Below are positions 44,614-53,861 of a stretch of DNA of 64,000 bases, in pieces. The first letter of the stretch is position 1; each line of letters opens with the position of its first letter. The notes under the pieces were generated by a model. It worked only from the letters and a program-made list of their open reading frames with translations, was not told the origin of the DNA and did no database searches. The position numbers were made by a program, and so were the translations under genes. The stretch is from Oscillospiraceae bacterium (GTDB lineage Bacteria > Bacillota > Clostridia > Oscillospirales > Acutalibacteraceae): the NCBI GenBank assembly GCA_910574995.1, contig CAJTCS010000008.1:116998-180997 (forward strand), given 5' to 3'.

Positions 44614-45984
44614 ATGGGCCGGTATATCTGCGTGGACTTAAAATCTTTTTACGCTTCCGTCGAGTGCGTAGACCGGGGCCTTGACCCCCTCACCACAAAC
44701 CTGGTGGTAGCGGACGAATCCCGCAAAGACGGGACTATCTGCCTTGCCGTCTCCCCATCCATGAAAGCCTACGGCATCTCCGGGCGTGCGCGGCTGTTTG
44801 AAGTCAAGCAGAGGGTGCAGGCCATTAAGGAAAGTACCGGCAAGGAAATCCAATACATCATTGCGCGGCCCCGGATGCAGCGGTATTTAGACGTTTCTGC
44901 GGACATCTACGGCGTGTACCTGAAATATGTTGCGCCGGAAAGCTGCCATGTGTATTCCATCGACGAGATTTTTATTGATATAACAGGATATTTATCACTA
45001 TACGAAATGACCGCCCATGAGCTGGCTATGACCATTGTCCGGGATGTGCTGGCTACCACCGGCATCACAGCTACGGCGGGCATTGGCACCAATTTATACC
45101 TGGCAAAAATCGCCATGGACATTGAAGCAAAACACGTCCCCGCCGACAAAGACGGGGTGCGCATTGCGGAGCTGGACGAGATGTCTTTCCGGGAAAAGCT
45201 GTGGGGGCATAAGCCGCTTACAGACTTCTGGATGATAGCGGACGGCACTGTGGCAAGGCTCGCCAAGTTTGGCGTACACACCATGGGCGACCTTGCCAAG
45301 CTGAGCCTGAGCCATGAAGATTTGCTGTTCCATGAGTTTGGCGTGGATGCAGAGACCCTCGTGGATCATGCATGGGGCCTTGAGCCTTGCCGGATGGAGC
45401 ACATCAAGGCATACAAAAGCGATACAAAATCCTTTACCAGCGGGCAGGCGCTTAAATGCGCTTATGACTATGGGAGGACAAAAATTGTGGTTCGGGAGAT
45501 GACAGAAGAGCTTATCCGCCGGTTGATTGCAACGGACATGGTGGCCGAGGGTATCCAAATGCACATTAGCTACGATTGGAAATGTACCGACGACGGCACT
45601 TACTCCGGGCCTACTAAAATCAACTACTATGGGAAGAAGGTGCCGCCATCAGCACGGGGCACCATAAAGCTGGGCGGGCCTACTGCCTGCCCTTCGCGCA
45701 TTATGAAGGCTGCAATGGAGCTTTTTGACCGTATCATAGACCCCAAGCTGTCCTCCCGGCACCTGCATGTCACAGCGATCCGGCTGTCCAACCGGGAGGA
45801 TGTTCCGCCGCAGCTTGGCTTTTTTGTAGATACCTCTGCGGAGGACAGGGAGATTGCGTTGGTGAAGGCTACGCTGGCGGTGCAGGAGCGGTTCGGGAAA
45901 AGCGCGGTTTTCAAGTGCTATGACTTGCTGGAGGGCGCGACTACGTTGGAGAGGAACCACCAAATAGGAGGGCACAGGGCATGA
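44614..45984 (+). CDS. uvrX: Y-family DNA polymerase (UvrX/ImpB type)
   Basis: A 456-residue translesion polymerase. The start ATG at 44614 follows GGAAGGGGG. Catalytic residues are D8 (YICVDLKSFYASVE) and D117/E118 (SIDEIFIDITGY); the palm, finger and little-finger regions appear complete. Under LexA control by the promoter above. Such genes travel on elements and plasmids and are paired with a YolD-like gene, as here. Confidence 0.95.
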   Translation: MGRYICVDLKSFYASVECVDRGLDPLTTNLVVADESRKDGTICLAVSPSMKAYGISGRARLFEVKQRVQAIKESTGKEIQYIIARPRMQRYLDVSADIYGVYLKYVAPESCHVYSIDEIFIDITGYLSLYEMTAHELAMTIVRDVLATTGITATAGIGTNLYLAKIAMDIEAKHVPADKDGVRIAELDEMSFREKLWGHKPLTDFWMIADGTVARLAKFGVHTMGDLAKLSLSHEDLLFHEFGVDAETLVDHAWGLEPCRMEHIKAYKSDTKSFTSGQALKCAYDYGRTKIVVREMTEELIRRLIATDMVAEGIQMHISYDWKCTDDGTYSGPTKINYYGKKVPPSARGTIKLGGPTACPSRIMKAAMELFDRIIDPKLSSRHLHVTAIRLSNREDVPPQLGFFVDTSAEDREIALVKATLAVQERFGKSAVFKCYDLLEGATTLERNHQIGGHRA

Positions 45985-46406
45985 GCCAGTATAATGATAT
46001 TTTGCATAAGGAGAGGCCGGTGTCCAACCGCCCGAAGATGGATTTAGGCAACCGGGCAAAGATTTTTGCTCCCTTTTCGGCGTTAAGAGGCTTCGACGTT
46101 GCTGTGCTTACGAAGCAAAAAGAAAAAACCCTCGTACCGAGGGCCTGGCTGTCGGAAGATATGCAGGAAATACTAGGACGGAAGCTGCGGCGGGTTTCTG
46201 TGAGGGACAAGGTTTCGGCCACCTATTTTTGCTTGCGGAAGCGTATCGGGGATTATGAGGTGGGCGAGTATGTCACAGAAACCGGTACAGTGGAAGCCAT
46301 TGACGAACTAAACTGTGCCCTGGTGCTGCCCCACTGCTTTATCCCTTTTACAGATATTTACGAATTGCAGGGGGATTTTTGCTATGCTGACGGAGAGCAG
46401 GCGTAA
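45981..46406 (+). CDS. YolD-like protein
   Basis: A 141-residue protein whose ATG overlaps the uvrX stop. MSQYNDILHKERPVSNRPKM and AKIFAPFSALRGFD are the YolD-like signature. YolD proteins accompany UvrX-type polymerases in SOS operons and are thought to regulate them. The C-terminal half has an SH3-like pattern. Confidence 0.85.
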   Translation: MSQYNDILHKERPVSNRPKMDLGNRAKIFAPFSALRGFDVAVLTKQKEKTLVPRAWLSEDMQEILGRKLRRVSVRDKVSATYFCLRKRIGDYEVGEYVTETGTVEAIDELNCALVLPHCFIPFTDIYELQGDFCYADGEQA

Positions 46407-46635
46407 ACAGTATGTGGAGGTGCTGGCGACCCACCATATTGACGGTGAGGTACGCCCGCAGATGATCCGCATCCCTCTGGTTGGGGACTTTGAAGTGGAG
46501 GAAGTAAAGCAGATAGGCCGGACAAAAGACTTTACTACACAGGAAGTCGCTATAAAATACACCGTCGTAGTCAAAGGGAAAGAAACGCATTTATTTGAGG
46601 ACAGCGGCCGGTGGTTTGTGCTGATGAAAAGCTAA
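46384..46635 (+). CDS. Third gene of the uvrX operon, 83 aa
   Basis: ATG at 46384 behind GGGGGAT, overlapping the YolD-like gene. The product (MLTESRRKQYVEVLATHHID, then KGKETHLFEDSGRWFVLMKS) is a small beta-rich protein of unknown function found in this position in related operons. A terminator follows directly. Confidence 0.7.
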   Translation: MLTESRRKQYVEVLATHHIDGEVRPQMIRIPLVGDFEVEEVKQIGRTKDFTTQEVAIKYTVVVKGKETHLFEDSGRWFVLMKS

Positions 46636-46639
46636 ATAG

Positions 46640-46676
46640 AAAGAGGGCCGCTGCGGTATCCCCGCAACGGCCCTTT
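46640..46676 (+). terminator. Terminator of the uvrX operon
   Basis: AGGGCCG and CGGCCCT form the outer stem and GCGG/CCGC the inner one, followed by TTTCGGTT. It lies 4 bp past the stop codon. Confidence 0.75.
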
Positions 46677-46687
46677 CGGTTACTCTA

Positions 46688-46885
46688 CTAGACTTCAATG
46701 CCCATCCTTTTTGCAACTTCTTCAGGGGTAATACCCTGTTCTTTAAGCTTGGACATAACTGACCGCATAGTAATCGGATGCAAGAGTTTTTGCTTTTGCG
46801 CTTCCAAAGCTTTAATTTCGGCCCTCTTTTTCTCAATTTTGGCATCAATTAACTGTATGCGTTCTTCTACTGTTTTGACTGCCAT
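46688..46885 (-). CDS. Small coiled-coil protein
   Basis: A 65-residue protein behind AGGCGGG. Residues 5-38 are a Lys/Glu coiled coil (QLIDAKIEKKRAEIKALEAQ), followed by a helix-turn-helix-like end (LKEQGITPEEVAKRMGIEV). Small H-NS-like or mobilization-accessory proteins of elements look like this. Function unknown. Confidence 0.6.
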   Translation of the reverse strand: MAVKTVEERIQLIDAKIEKKRAEIKALEAQKQKLLHPITMRSVMSKLKEQGITPEEVAKRMGIEV

Positions 46886-47554
46886 AAATAACCCGCCTTT
46901 CTTTTTTGTTTTAATTTTAACTCATAGGAAAGATGCCGTCAAGTCAATTTTTGGATGCCACACTATTTTCGCAGCCCGGCTGACCCTCTGTTTCAATCCC
47001 TCCACAAAAATCCGCCAGCAGTTTGTCTATTTTTGCAATTATTTCTTCTTTTAGGTACAAACTTATTTCTTACTCTTTACACTGATATTCTCAGATTTCT
47101 AAAGGCCGTATTCTTTGTTTTGCAACGCAAATTTTGAGCCAGGTGCCGTGCCCTTACAAAAGTGGGTTCGGGCTGCTGCCCGGTTCGTGCCGTCCGACAA
47201 CGTCGGACGAGCGCTCTGCTTGCCCTCCCCAAAAGGGGAGGATTTTTGTAGGACATTTACACTTCATTTACAACCCCTGGAAATTCCTCGCAATACCGCC
47301 GTTTTTCGCGATAGCAACCCCGCTTTTTCCGCAAATTACGATTCATGACCCCTCTCGTGATTTTGCACGGCGAATCCCGAAATTCCTTGAAACGACCAGC
47401 ATTGCCGGACGTTGTGAACCGGCAGGCGGGTGCACCGCAACCCCTCCGCTTTTCTCCTGCTTGAAAATCGGACGACTGCGATTCTGATAGATTTGGTGAT
47501 ACTGACATCTTTGCTCACGTGATTCTTAGCAAGATAAAGGCGCTGCAGAATGTT
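46886..47554. other. Non-coding stretch with an oriT-like block
   Basis: 670 bp without a supported gene. At 47191-47209 lies the perfect repeat CGTCCGAC/GTCGGACG, then GCTTGCCCT, then CCTCCCC/GGGGAGG with a T-run (47224-47247). This resembles an oriT left behind by a lost mobilization region. Confidence 0.45.
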
Positions 47555-48124
47555 TCACAAATCCTCCCGCAGCGAAAATGTCCCTCCCGCATCCTTCACG
47601 CCGGCCTCTAGATACTCTGCCAGTTTCTCCGCTGTCTCCCGCATTCCCCGACGGAGCCAGACCTCTATCCAGCCGTAGAGTAGGAACGCCACATAGGCAG
47701 AGGCGTAAGCCGCTACCACCTCCTGCTCTGGGGCGAAACCGCATAGGTCCAGGAGAATATCCTTGAGCAGATCAATGAGCCCCCGCTCATAGAGCAGGCC
47801 GTAGAATTCCCGGTGCTCCTCCAAATGAGAAAAGACCTGCCGGATTGCCTCGTGAAAGGGAAGGCCGGGGGTCTCCTTTAGTTTGTCGGCCCACCCATGA
47901 GACAGCTTGCGGATATGTGCCCGGATGATGTCCTCTTTTGTCTCGAAATTGCGATAGAAGGACGTCCTGCCCACCCCTGCGGCGGCACAGAGCTCGCTGA
48001 CAGTTATCTCATGAACGGGTTTATCCCTAAGCAGCGACAGCATGGCTTCTGTAATATGCCCGATAACATAGGCATTGCGGCTCTCGCTGCTAAAGGGTGA
48101 AACATTTTTCGCCTTTTGTTCCAT
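47555..48124 (-). CDS. TetR/AcrR-family repressor
   Basis: A 189-residue regulator. The start is ATG at 48124 behind GGGAGAG. The N-terminal helix-turn-helix is EITVSELCAAAGVGRTSFYR; the C-terminal domain matches the TetR_C_7/33-like Firmicutes type (FYGLLYERGLIDLLKDILLD). It is divergent from the esterase operon with a 110-bp shared intergenic region, so it probably represses that operon and itself. Confidence 0.9.
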   Translation of the reverse strand: MEQKAKNVSPFSSESRNAYVIGHITEAMLSLLRDKPVHEITVSELCAAAGVGRTSFYRNFETKEDIIRAHIRKLSHGWADKLKETPGLPFHEAIRQVFSHLEEHREFYGLLYERGLIDLLKDILLDLCGFAPEQEVVAAYASAYVAFLLYGWIEVWLRRGMRETAEKLAEYLEAGVKDAGGTFSLREDL

Positions 48125-48234
48125 TTTTATCTCTCCCATTGACAATCTCACAGATTTCCGTTGCACTTGTACCGATGTTACATCTGACACATATGCTAAC
48201 ACAGTCAAATTATTTTGTCAAGGAGGGTGTTATC

Positions 48235-48369
48235 ATGACACTTACGCAAAAGCGCCTGATAGTCCTTACCGCAGTGATTCTTGCAGCGGCCATTTCGGGA
48301 CGGCTTGCAGTTCGGGGATTCATGAACCTGCTGTTGGGCGGCACGATGTTTGGGGGAAATTTCCTATGA
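48235..48369 (+). CDS. Small membrane protein, 44 aa
   Basis: ATG behind AGGAGGGTG: MTLTQKRLIVLTAVILAAAI, then a second hydrophobic stretch. It overlaps the esterase start by 4 bp, so translation is coupled. Function unknown. Confidence 0.65.
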   Translation: MTLTQKRLIVLTAVILAAAISGRLAVRGFMNLLLGGTMFGGNFL

Positions 48370-49367
48370 GCAGAACGAAAGGGAAAGCGAGGGGCCGCGT
48401 CATGTGGGGCTTTATCTATGTAGGGGCGTTTATTGCTGCTTTTGCCGTTTCGGCGGTTATTAAGCTGACTTATAATCCTTTGGGAGACAAATATTCCATG
48501 CATTGGGACGATTCCGTGGGGACTGTCTATTCTGACCTCTCCTACAACGAGGGCGCGGCCAATAAATTCGACCTCTATGTTCCATCTGACAGCGGGAAGG
48601 AGAATTATGGCCTGGTGGTCTATCTCCACGCGGGCGGGTTTACCAGCGGGGACAAAGCAGACGACGTAGAGATGCTCCAATGGCTGTGCTCTAAGGGTTA
48701 TGTGGCAGCAGGCATCAACTACACCTTGTTCAGTGAGGAGCACCCCCAGGCCAACGTGTACACCCAGTCCATGGAGATTCGGGACAGCATTCCCTTTGTG
48801 TTGGAGGAAGCCGAGAAACTGGGGTATCATATTGACAGGATGGCAATGTCTGGCGGCTCGGCGGGACACTGCCTGGCTATGCTCTATGCCTACCGGGACG
48901 CCGCTGCGTCCCCTGTCCCGGTGAAGATGGTCTTCGGCGCGGTAGGCCCATCCTGTTTCTATCTTGAGGACTGGATAAACATGGGCTGTGACCCGAAACA
49001 TCCTATCTCAGTGGACTCGGACACTGACTACAGCGGTATGGCCGGGCTGTTCTCGGTCATGGCAGGGAGGGCTATCACCAATAATATGCTCATGAACGGC
49101 GCTTATCTGGATGAAGTGAAGGATATCTCGGCAGCTATGTGGGTAGATGAAAACTCTGTGCCTTCGGTGTTCGCCTATGGCGCCTGGGATAGAGCGCAGG
49201 CTTTTTCCGCTTCTAAACGGTTGGACGCGGCGCTGACGGAGCACGGCGTACCCCATGAGTATATCGTGTTCGAGCACTCGGGGCATGGGCTGCAGAATGA
49301 CAACTCCCAGTATGCCCAGTTCATGGTAAAAGTCACAGAGTATCTGGAAAAATATCTGGGAACGTAA
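48366..49367 (+). CDS. Membrane-anchored alpha/beta hydrolase (esterase)
   Basis: A 333-residue protein. One N-terminal membrane helix (VMWGFIYVGAFIAAFAVSAV) is followed by an alpha/beta hydrolase of the hormone-sensitive-lipase/carboxylesterase group: oxyanion motif HAGGF, nucleophile S165 in GGSAGH, and the terminal His in EHSGHG. It probably acts outside the membrane on an ester substrate that also signals through the TetR regulator. Confidence 0.85.
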   Translation: MSRTKGKARGRVMWGFIYVGAFIAAFAVSAVIKLTYNPLGDKYSMHWDDSVGTVYSDLSYNEGAANKFDLYVPSDSGKENYGLVVYLHAGGFTSGDKADDVEMLQWLCSKGYVAAGINYTLFSEEHPQANVYTQSMEIRDSIPFVLEEAEKLGYHIDRMAMSGGSAGHCLAMLYAYRDAAASPVPVKMVFGAVGPSCFYLEDWINMGCDPKHPISVDSDTDYSGMAGLFSVMAGRAITNNMLMNGAYLDEVKDISAAMWVDENSVPSVFAYGAWDRAQAFSASKRLDAALTEHGVPHEYIVFEHSGHGLQNDNSQYAQFMVKVTEYLEKYLGT

Positions 49368-49639
49368 TAATGGTTAAAAAGTTCTGAAAATTATGCTTGT
49401 CATTATACTTAATTCGCATATTTTGAAAGAGTTGCTTATTTAGCAAATGTTGTTTTATGTTGCTATTGCGGTTAATTGTGGATCTTGACACTACAAACTG
49501 CTCTGCTTTGGGCTTGAGAATTTGGAATATCATCAATAAAGCATCAAAAACTTGTGCGGCTTATGTTCTGGAAACACAAACCGCTCAACTGCGCGGAAAA
49601 CTGGCTGCTATATGTCTGCTCATGCTTTTTCCACATCCA
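49368..49639. other. Intergenic stretch
   Basis: AT-rich, about 270 bp between the esterase and the third tRNA-Trp scar. I see no supported gene. Confidence 0.5.
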
Positions 49640-49683
49640 CTCCAAAACCGCGTGCCGAGGGTTCGAATCCTTCTGCCCCTGCC
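49640..49683 (+). other. Third copy of the tRNA-Trp 3' end, opposite orientation
   Basis: 44 bp identical to the att copy at 29003-29047 (same CGAATCC variant, unlike the intact tRNA), but on the plus strand. Part of the tRNA terminator (GCCCGGAATTCC) follows at about 49719. It marks an old attachment site, an inversion, or another element end. Confidence 0.88.
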
Positions 49684-49807
49684 AAAGACGTTGCCTCCGG
49701 CAAGTCTGACAAAGCCCGGAATTCCAAATGTTTACGGTTAGAGGGAAGTAATTTCAGATTAGGCGGTATAGCCCCGATTACAAGGGCTGTACCGTCTTTT
49801 TGAGTTC

Positions 49808-50074
49808 CTATGCGCCTTGCCGTTTCGGTTGCGTGTCAGAAAGGAAATTGAGTTCACCCACAAAATTGAAAACAATATCTACTTTCTGTACCCGTTTCCC
49901 GTTCACCTTTTCCGGCGCATGGACTATGATTTTTTTGATAAATTCATTGACGATTGCGGGGGTAAGTTCTTTTATCCCCACATATTTGCGGATAATCGCG
50001 GCGAAGCTGTCAAAATCGCTCTTGTTCTGTTCGTAGGTATCGACTTCCTGCTGGTCTGCCTTAGCTTTTGGCAA
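49808..50074 (-). pseudogene. C-terminal tail of a TnpX-type serine recombinase
   Basis: The 88-residue frame contains FDSFAAIIRKYVGIKELTPA, then VNEFIKKIIVHAPEKVNGKR, the DUF4368-like tail of large recombinases of the Tn4451/TnpX group. Nothing of the catalytic part remains. Confidence 0.78.
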
Positions 50075-50213
50075 GAGCCGCCTGTTCCTTCTTTTCTTCC
50101 TCCTCCACGATCTCGGCGCATAGCTTTACGCAGTCATCACATATATAGACGTCACTTCCTGCAATAATCCTTTCTGCTACGCTTTGCGGCTTCCCGCATA
50201 GCAGTGAAATCAC
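50061..50213 (-). pseudogene. ClpX-type C4 zinc finger fragment
   Basis: In this frame: [20 protein letters not shown], then [15 protein letters not shown]. This is the N-terminal zinc-binding domain of ClpX, missing its first Cys pair partner and the whole ATPase. It overlaps the recombinase tail by 14 bp in another frame. Confidence 0.7.
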
Positions 50214-50253
50214 GGCCTGTCAAGCGGCGAAGCGGTACTTTGATTCTCTCGGT

Positions 50254-50451
50254 TTGAAAAAGCTGCCGTCTATGCAATCGCTGAAACAGGAGTATGCCAT
50301 GTTGCAGGCCGAGAACAAACAACGGTATCCAGAGTACAAGCAGGCAAAGGCAAAAATGATAGAACTGCTCACCGCCAAAAACAACGTGGAGCGGATTTTA
50401 GGCGTGACGGGAAAAGAGAAAAATCGTGACCGCCAGCAGGAGGCGCGTTGA
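50254..50451 (+). pseudogene. C-terminal end of a conjugative relaxase
   Basis: The 65-residue frame KLPSMQSLKQEYAMLQAENK, then AKNNVERILGV, matches the tail of relaxases from clostridial elements (family recollection). The rest of the gene is missing. Confidence 0.6.
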
Positions 50452-50499
50452 AGATTTTTCTCTCCCTGCGGGTAACAGCAGACGCCGGAGGCGGCTTAA

Positions 50500-50527
50500 A
50501 AAACCGGGCGCACTTGCGCCCGGTTTT
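50500..50527. terminator. Perfect bidirectional terminator
   Basis: ACCGGGCGCA and TGCGCCCGGT with a 2-base loop and A/T runs on both sides. It ends the regulator gene on the minus strand and shields it from the scar region. Confidence 0.82.
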
Positions 50528-50623
50528 ACAGGGGTTTGGGGGCGGTCAGCCACCAACAAGCACGCGCCGGGTATATACCGGCGCATTGCTTGCCGCTACT
50601 TGCTACCGCTATGTTTCCATGCC

Positions 50624-51298
50624 TCAAACATCAAACGGTTTGTATATCTTGAATCTGTTGCGGTCTGCTTCAATGACCCCTTGCCGACGCAGTTTTCCGA
50701 TTTCCGCCGACAACCCACTGCGCTCTACTTCCAGATAATCTGCCAACTCCTGGCGATCATATGGTATTTCAAATTCCAGACTGCCAAATTGTTTAGCTTG
50801 AAGCATCAGATACGCCATCAGCTTTTCATGTGTCGTGCGCTTGGATGTGACCTCGATTTTTTGGTGAAGCACCAAATTCTTTGCCGCAACAATTTGAAGA
50901 AGATTGTCAATCATCTGTTGATGGAATTGACAAGCATTACTGCATGAATGACTAATTTTCAAACAGTCAATCAGCATAACCTCCGCAGCCTCCGATGCCA
51001 GCACAGAAACCGGGACTGCCTCCACTCCTGCACAAGCAAAGGATTCCCCCAATAATTCACCAGGAACAAGGTTGGCAATCATGCTTCGATTACCAAAGAA
51101 ATCCGTCCGTACAATTTGAAAACTGCCCGTTAGGACAATTCCCACATATTTTGCTGGTTCACCCTCGTTCATCACGGCTTCTCCCTTTTCAAAGGAAAAT
51201 ACCCTGGCGTTGAGGCAATGTAGAGCCTTGGTCAGTTCCCAATGCGCAATATCCCGAAACAGCGGACACATGCACAATACTTCAAAATATTTTTCCAC
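50624..51298 (-). CDS. Crp/Fnr-family regulator (HcpR-like)
   Basis: A 224-residue regulator with an N-terminal cyclic-nucleotide-type barrel (FSFEKGEAVMNEGEPAKYVG) and a C-terminal winged helix (DRQELADYLEVERSGLSAEI). Several Cys are present (C9, C11, C28, C112) that might carry a cluster or heme-like sensor. It is divergent from the Fe-S/hcp operon, with a perfect palindrome between. HcpR regulators of this type activate hcp on nitrosative stress in anaerobes; assignment is by context. Confidence 0.88.
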   Translation of the reverse strand: MEKYFEVLCMCPLFRDIAHWELTKALHCLNARVFSFEKGEAVMNEGEPAKYVGIVLTGSFQIVRTDFFGNRSMIANLVPGELLGESFACAGVEAVPVSVLASEAAEVMLIDCLKISHSCSNACQFHQQMIDNLLQIVAAKNLVLHQKIEVTSKRTTHEKLMAYLMLQAKQFGSLEFEIPYDRQELADYLEVERSGLSAEIGKLRRQGVIEADRNRFKIYKPFDV

Positions 51299-51312
51299 AG
51301 ATTTGTCCCCTC

Positions 51313-51328
51313 TGTTGAAATTTCAACA
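51313..51328. promoter_or_regulatory. Probable Crp/Fnr operator
   Basis: A perfect 16-bp palindrome TGTTGAAATTTCAACA in the 113-bp divergent region between the regulator and the Fe-S gene. Placement fits control of both transcripts. Confidence 0.78.
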
Positions 51329-51411
51329 TACAAAACAAGTGAATCATACTATACTGATCCCAAGATGTCAACAGGGATTCAAAAATATAGTTGACCGGAA
51401 AGGACAATTTT

Positions 51412-52104
51412 ATGGTTCGCAAAATAATTCATATTGATGAAGAAAAGTGTAACGGATGCGGAGCCTGTGCCGCTGCCTGTCATGAGGGAGCTATTGAGAT
51501 GGTAGACGGTAAGGCGAGGCTCACTCGTGAGGACTACTGCGATGGTCTGGGTGACTGCCTGCCCGCCTGCCCCACGGAGGCGATCAGCTTTGAGATACGA
51601 GAAGCGCCCGCCTATGACCATGCGGCTGTGATGGCCGCTAAACAGAAGAGCGCGCCTCTGCCTTGCGGTTGTCCCGGAACAAACGCAAAGACGATTCACC
51701 GAGATTCTTACGTTGCCCCTGCCGCACAGACACCTGCCGCCAGCCAGCTGATCCAATGGCCGGTACAGATTAAGCTGGTGCCAGTGAACGCCCCATACTT
51801 TAGCGGTGCGAAGCTGCTCATTGCCGCAGACTGTACCGCCTATGCCTATGGCAATTTCCACGATATGTTCATCCGCGGCCATGTGACGCTCATCGGCTGC
51901 CCCAAGCTGGACGAGGGGGACTATGCTGAAAAGCTGACGCAAATCATTTCTGGAAATGACATCAAGAGCGTAACCATAGTACGAATGGAAGTTCCCTGTT
52001 GCGGCGGAATCGAAAACGCGGTCAAACAGGCCTTGCAGGAGAGCGGGAAGTTTATTCCGTGGAATGTGGTGACTATTTCTACGGACGGAAAAATTTTAGA
52101 ATAA
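51412..52104 (+). CDS. Ferredoxin-type electron carrier for Hcp
   Basis: A 230-residue protein. ATG at 51412 behind GGAAAGG. Two 4Fe-4S motifs are visible: CNGCGACAAAC and CDGLGDCLPAC with its partner. A C-terminal domain with GGIENAVKQAL and several Cys follows. This protein is usually found directly before hcp and presumably feeds electrons to it. A 19-bp gap separates them. Confidence 0.88.
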   Translation: MVRKIIHIDEEKCNGCGACAAACHEGAIEMVDGKARLTREDYCDGLGDCLPACPTEAISFEIREAPAYDHAAVMAAKQKSAPLPCGCPGTNAKTIHRDSYVAPAAQTPAASQLIQWPVQIKLVPVNAPYFSGAKLLIAADCTAYAYGNFHDMFIRGHVTLIGCPKLDEGDYAEKLTQIISGNDIKSVTIVRMEVPCCGGIENAVKQALQESGKFIPWNVVTISTDGKILE

Positions 52105-52123
52105 TTACAAGGTGGAAACTGTG

Positions 52124-53725
52124 ATGGAACAGAAAATGTTTTGCTTCCAGTGTGAACAGACAGCGGGATGCAAAGGCTGTACTGGAAATTCTGGCGTATG
52201 TGGTAAGCAGGCCGGTATTGCTGAAATGCAGGATCAGCTTACTGGGAAATTGATTGGCCTCGCAAGGACTATAGACGGAAATGAGCATCTGATTAGCCAT
52301 GCCGCCAATCAGGTTGTGCGGGAAGGGTTGTTTGCGACAATTACGAATGTGAATTTTGACAAGGAGGCCCTTTCTGCTCTGCTCCGGCGTGTGGATGAGG
52401 TAAAGCGGCAGATTGTTCCTCTCTGCTATAAGTGTACCTCAGCCTGCGGGAAAAACGATGATTATACCATGGAGCATCTGTGGACTGCCGAGGAGGATAT
52501 TCGCTCTCTGAAGTCGCTGATTCTGTTTGGCATCCGGGGTATGGCCGCCTATGCGTATCACGCCGCTGTCCTGGGCTATACGGACCCGGAAATAGACCAC
52601 TTCTTTTATAAGGCCCTCTTTGCTGTCGGTATGGAGGACTGGGGGATGGATGAACTTCTCCCTATCGTCCTGGAAGTCGGAGCGGTTAATCTGAAATGCA
52701 TGGAGCTGCTGGATAAGGCTAATACGGAAACCTATGGTAATCCCGTTCCAACAGAAGTGAGTTTGACTGTGGAGAAAGGGCCGTTTATTGTCATTTCCGG
52801 ACATGATCTCTTTGATTTGAAACAACTCTTGGAGCAGACCAAGGACAAGGGCATCAATATTTATACCCACGGTGAAATGCTCCCGGCTCACGGTTATCCC
52901 GAGCTGAAAAAGCACCCCCATCTCAAAGGAAATTTCGGCACTGCTTGGCAGAATCAGCAAAAGGAATTTGCTTCTATCCCCGCTCCGGTCCTTTTTACAA
53001 CAAACTGTCTCATGCCGCCGAAAACAAGCTACGCGGACCGGGTGTTTACGACGGAAGCCGTCTCATATCCGGGGCTGGTTCACATTGGGCCGGAAAAGGA
53101 CTTCTCGCCGGTAATCCAAAAAGCCTTGGAACTGGGCGGCTACCCCACAGCCATGCAGTTTACTGGTATCAATGGCGGAAGAACCGTCACAACCGGCTTT
53201 GGACGCCACGCGGTCTTGTCCAATGCGGACAAAGTGGTCGAAGCAGTCAAGCGTGGAGCGGTCAGACATTTCTTCCTGGTTGGCGGCTGCGATGGAGCAA
53301 AGCCAGGTCGCAGCTACTATACTGAGTTTGTAAAGCAGACACCTCCTGACAGTATCGTACTTACTCTTGCCTGTGGCAAGTACCGGTTCAATGACCTGGA
53401 TCTTGGCACCGTTGCCGGACTTCCCCGCCTGATGGATATGGGACAATGCAATGACGCATACAGTGCCATCCAAGTGGCTGTGGCCCTGGCAGAGACTTTT
53501 TCATGTGGTGTAAATGATCTGCCGCTGTCAATGGTTCTTTCCTGGTATGAGCAGAAGGCTGTGTGCATCCTGCTGACGCTTTTACACCTGGGAATCCAAA
53601 ATATCCGCTTGGGGCCTACACTTCCGGCGTTCCTGTCGTCCAATGTGTTACAGTATCTGGTAGAGCATTATCACATTGCGCCGATCACAACACCGAAGAG
53701 TGACCTGGAGGTAATGCTAAAATAA
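52124..53725 (+). CDS. hcp: Hydroxylamine reductase / hybrid cluster protein
   Basis: A 533-residue Hcp. The N-terminal Cys set (C7, C10, C16/C19, C26 in FCFQCEQTAGCKGC) binds the cubane cluster. The hybrid-cluster Cys and Glu/His ligands appear in GHDLFDL, NCLMPP and GGCDGAKPG. It reduces NO or hydroxylamine and protects anaerobes from nitrosative stress. The start is ATG at 52124 rather than the GTG at 52112. Intact and followed by a terminator. Confidence 0.96.
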   Translation: MEQKMFCFQCEQTAGCKGCTGNSGVCGKQAGIAEMQDQLTGKLIGLARTIDGNEHLISHAANQVVREGLFATITNVNFDKEALSALLRRVDEVKRQIVPLCYKCTSACGKNDDYTMEHLWTAEEDIRSLKSLILFGIRGMAAYAYHAAVLGYTDPEIDHFFYKALFAVGMEDWGMDELLPIVLEVGAVNLKCMELLDKANTETYGNPVPTEVSLTVEKGPFIVISGHDLFDLKQLLEQTKDKGINIYTHGEMLPAHGYPELKKHPHLKGNFGTAWQNQQKEFASIPAPVLFTTNCLMPPKTSYADRVFTTEAVSYPGLVHIGPEKDFSPVIQKALELGGYPTAMQFTGINGGRTVTTGFGRHAVLSNADKVVEAVKRGAVRHFFLVGGCDGAKPGRSYYTEFVKQTPPDSIVLTLACGKYRFNDLDLGTVAGLPRLMDMGQCNDAYSAIQVAVALAETFSCGVNDLPLSMVLSWYEQKAVCILLTLLHLGIQNIRLGPTLPAFLSSNVLQYLVEHYHIAPITTPKSDLEVMLK

Positions 53726-53735
53726 TGCTGGTTAT

Positions 53736-53768
53736 AACAGCCGCCTCTCTGTATGAGTGGCGGCTGTT
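53736..53768 (+). terminator. hcp terminator
   Basis: A perfect 10-bp stem AACAGCCGCC with a 13-base loop, 10 bp past the stop; the downstream tract is weak in T. Confidence 0.7.
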
Positions 53769-53861
53769 GCCTTTGAAAGAATAAAGAAAACTAAAAAGGT
53801 AAAAATTCAATCTTACATTCCCCCTTGACAATATCTTTAGAAATACCCCTACCACGAACAG

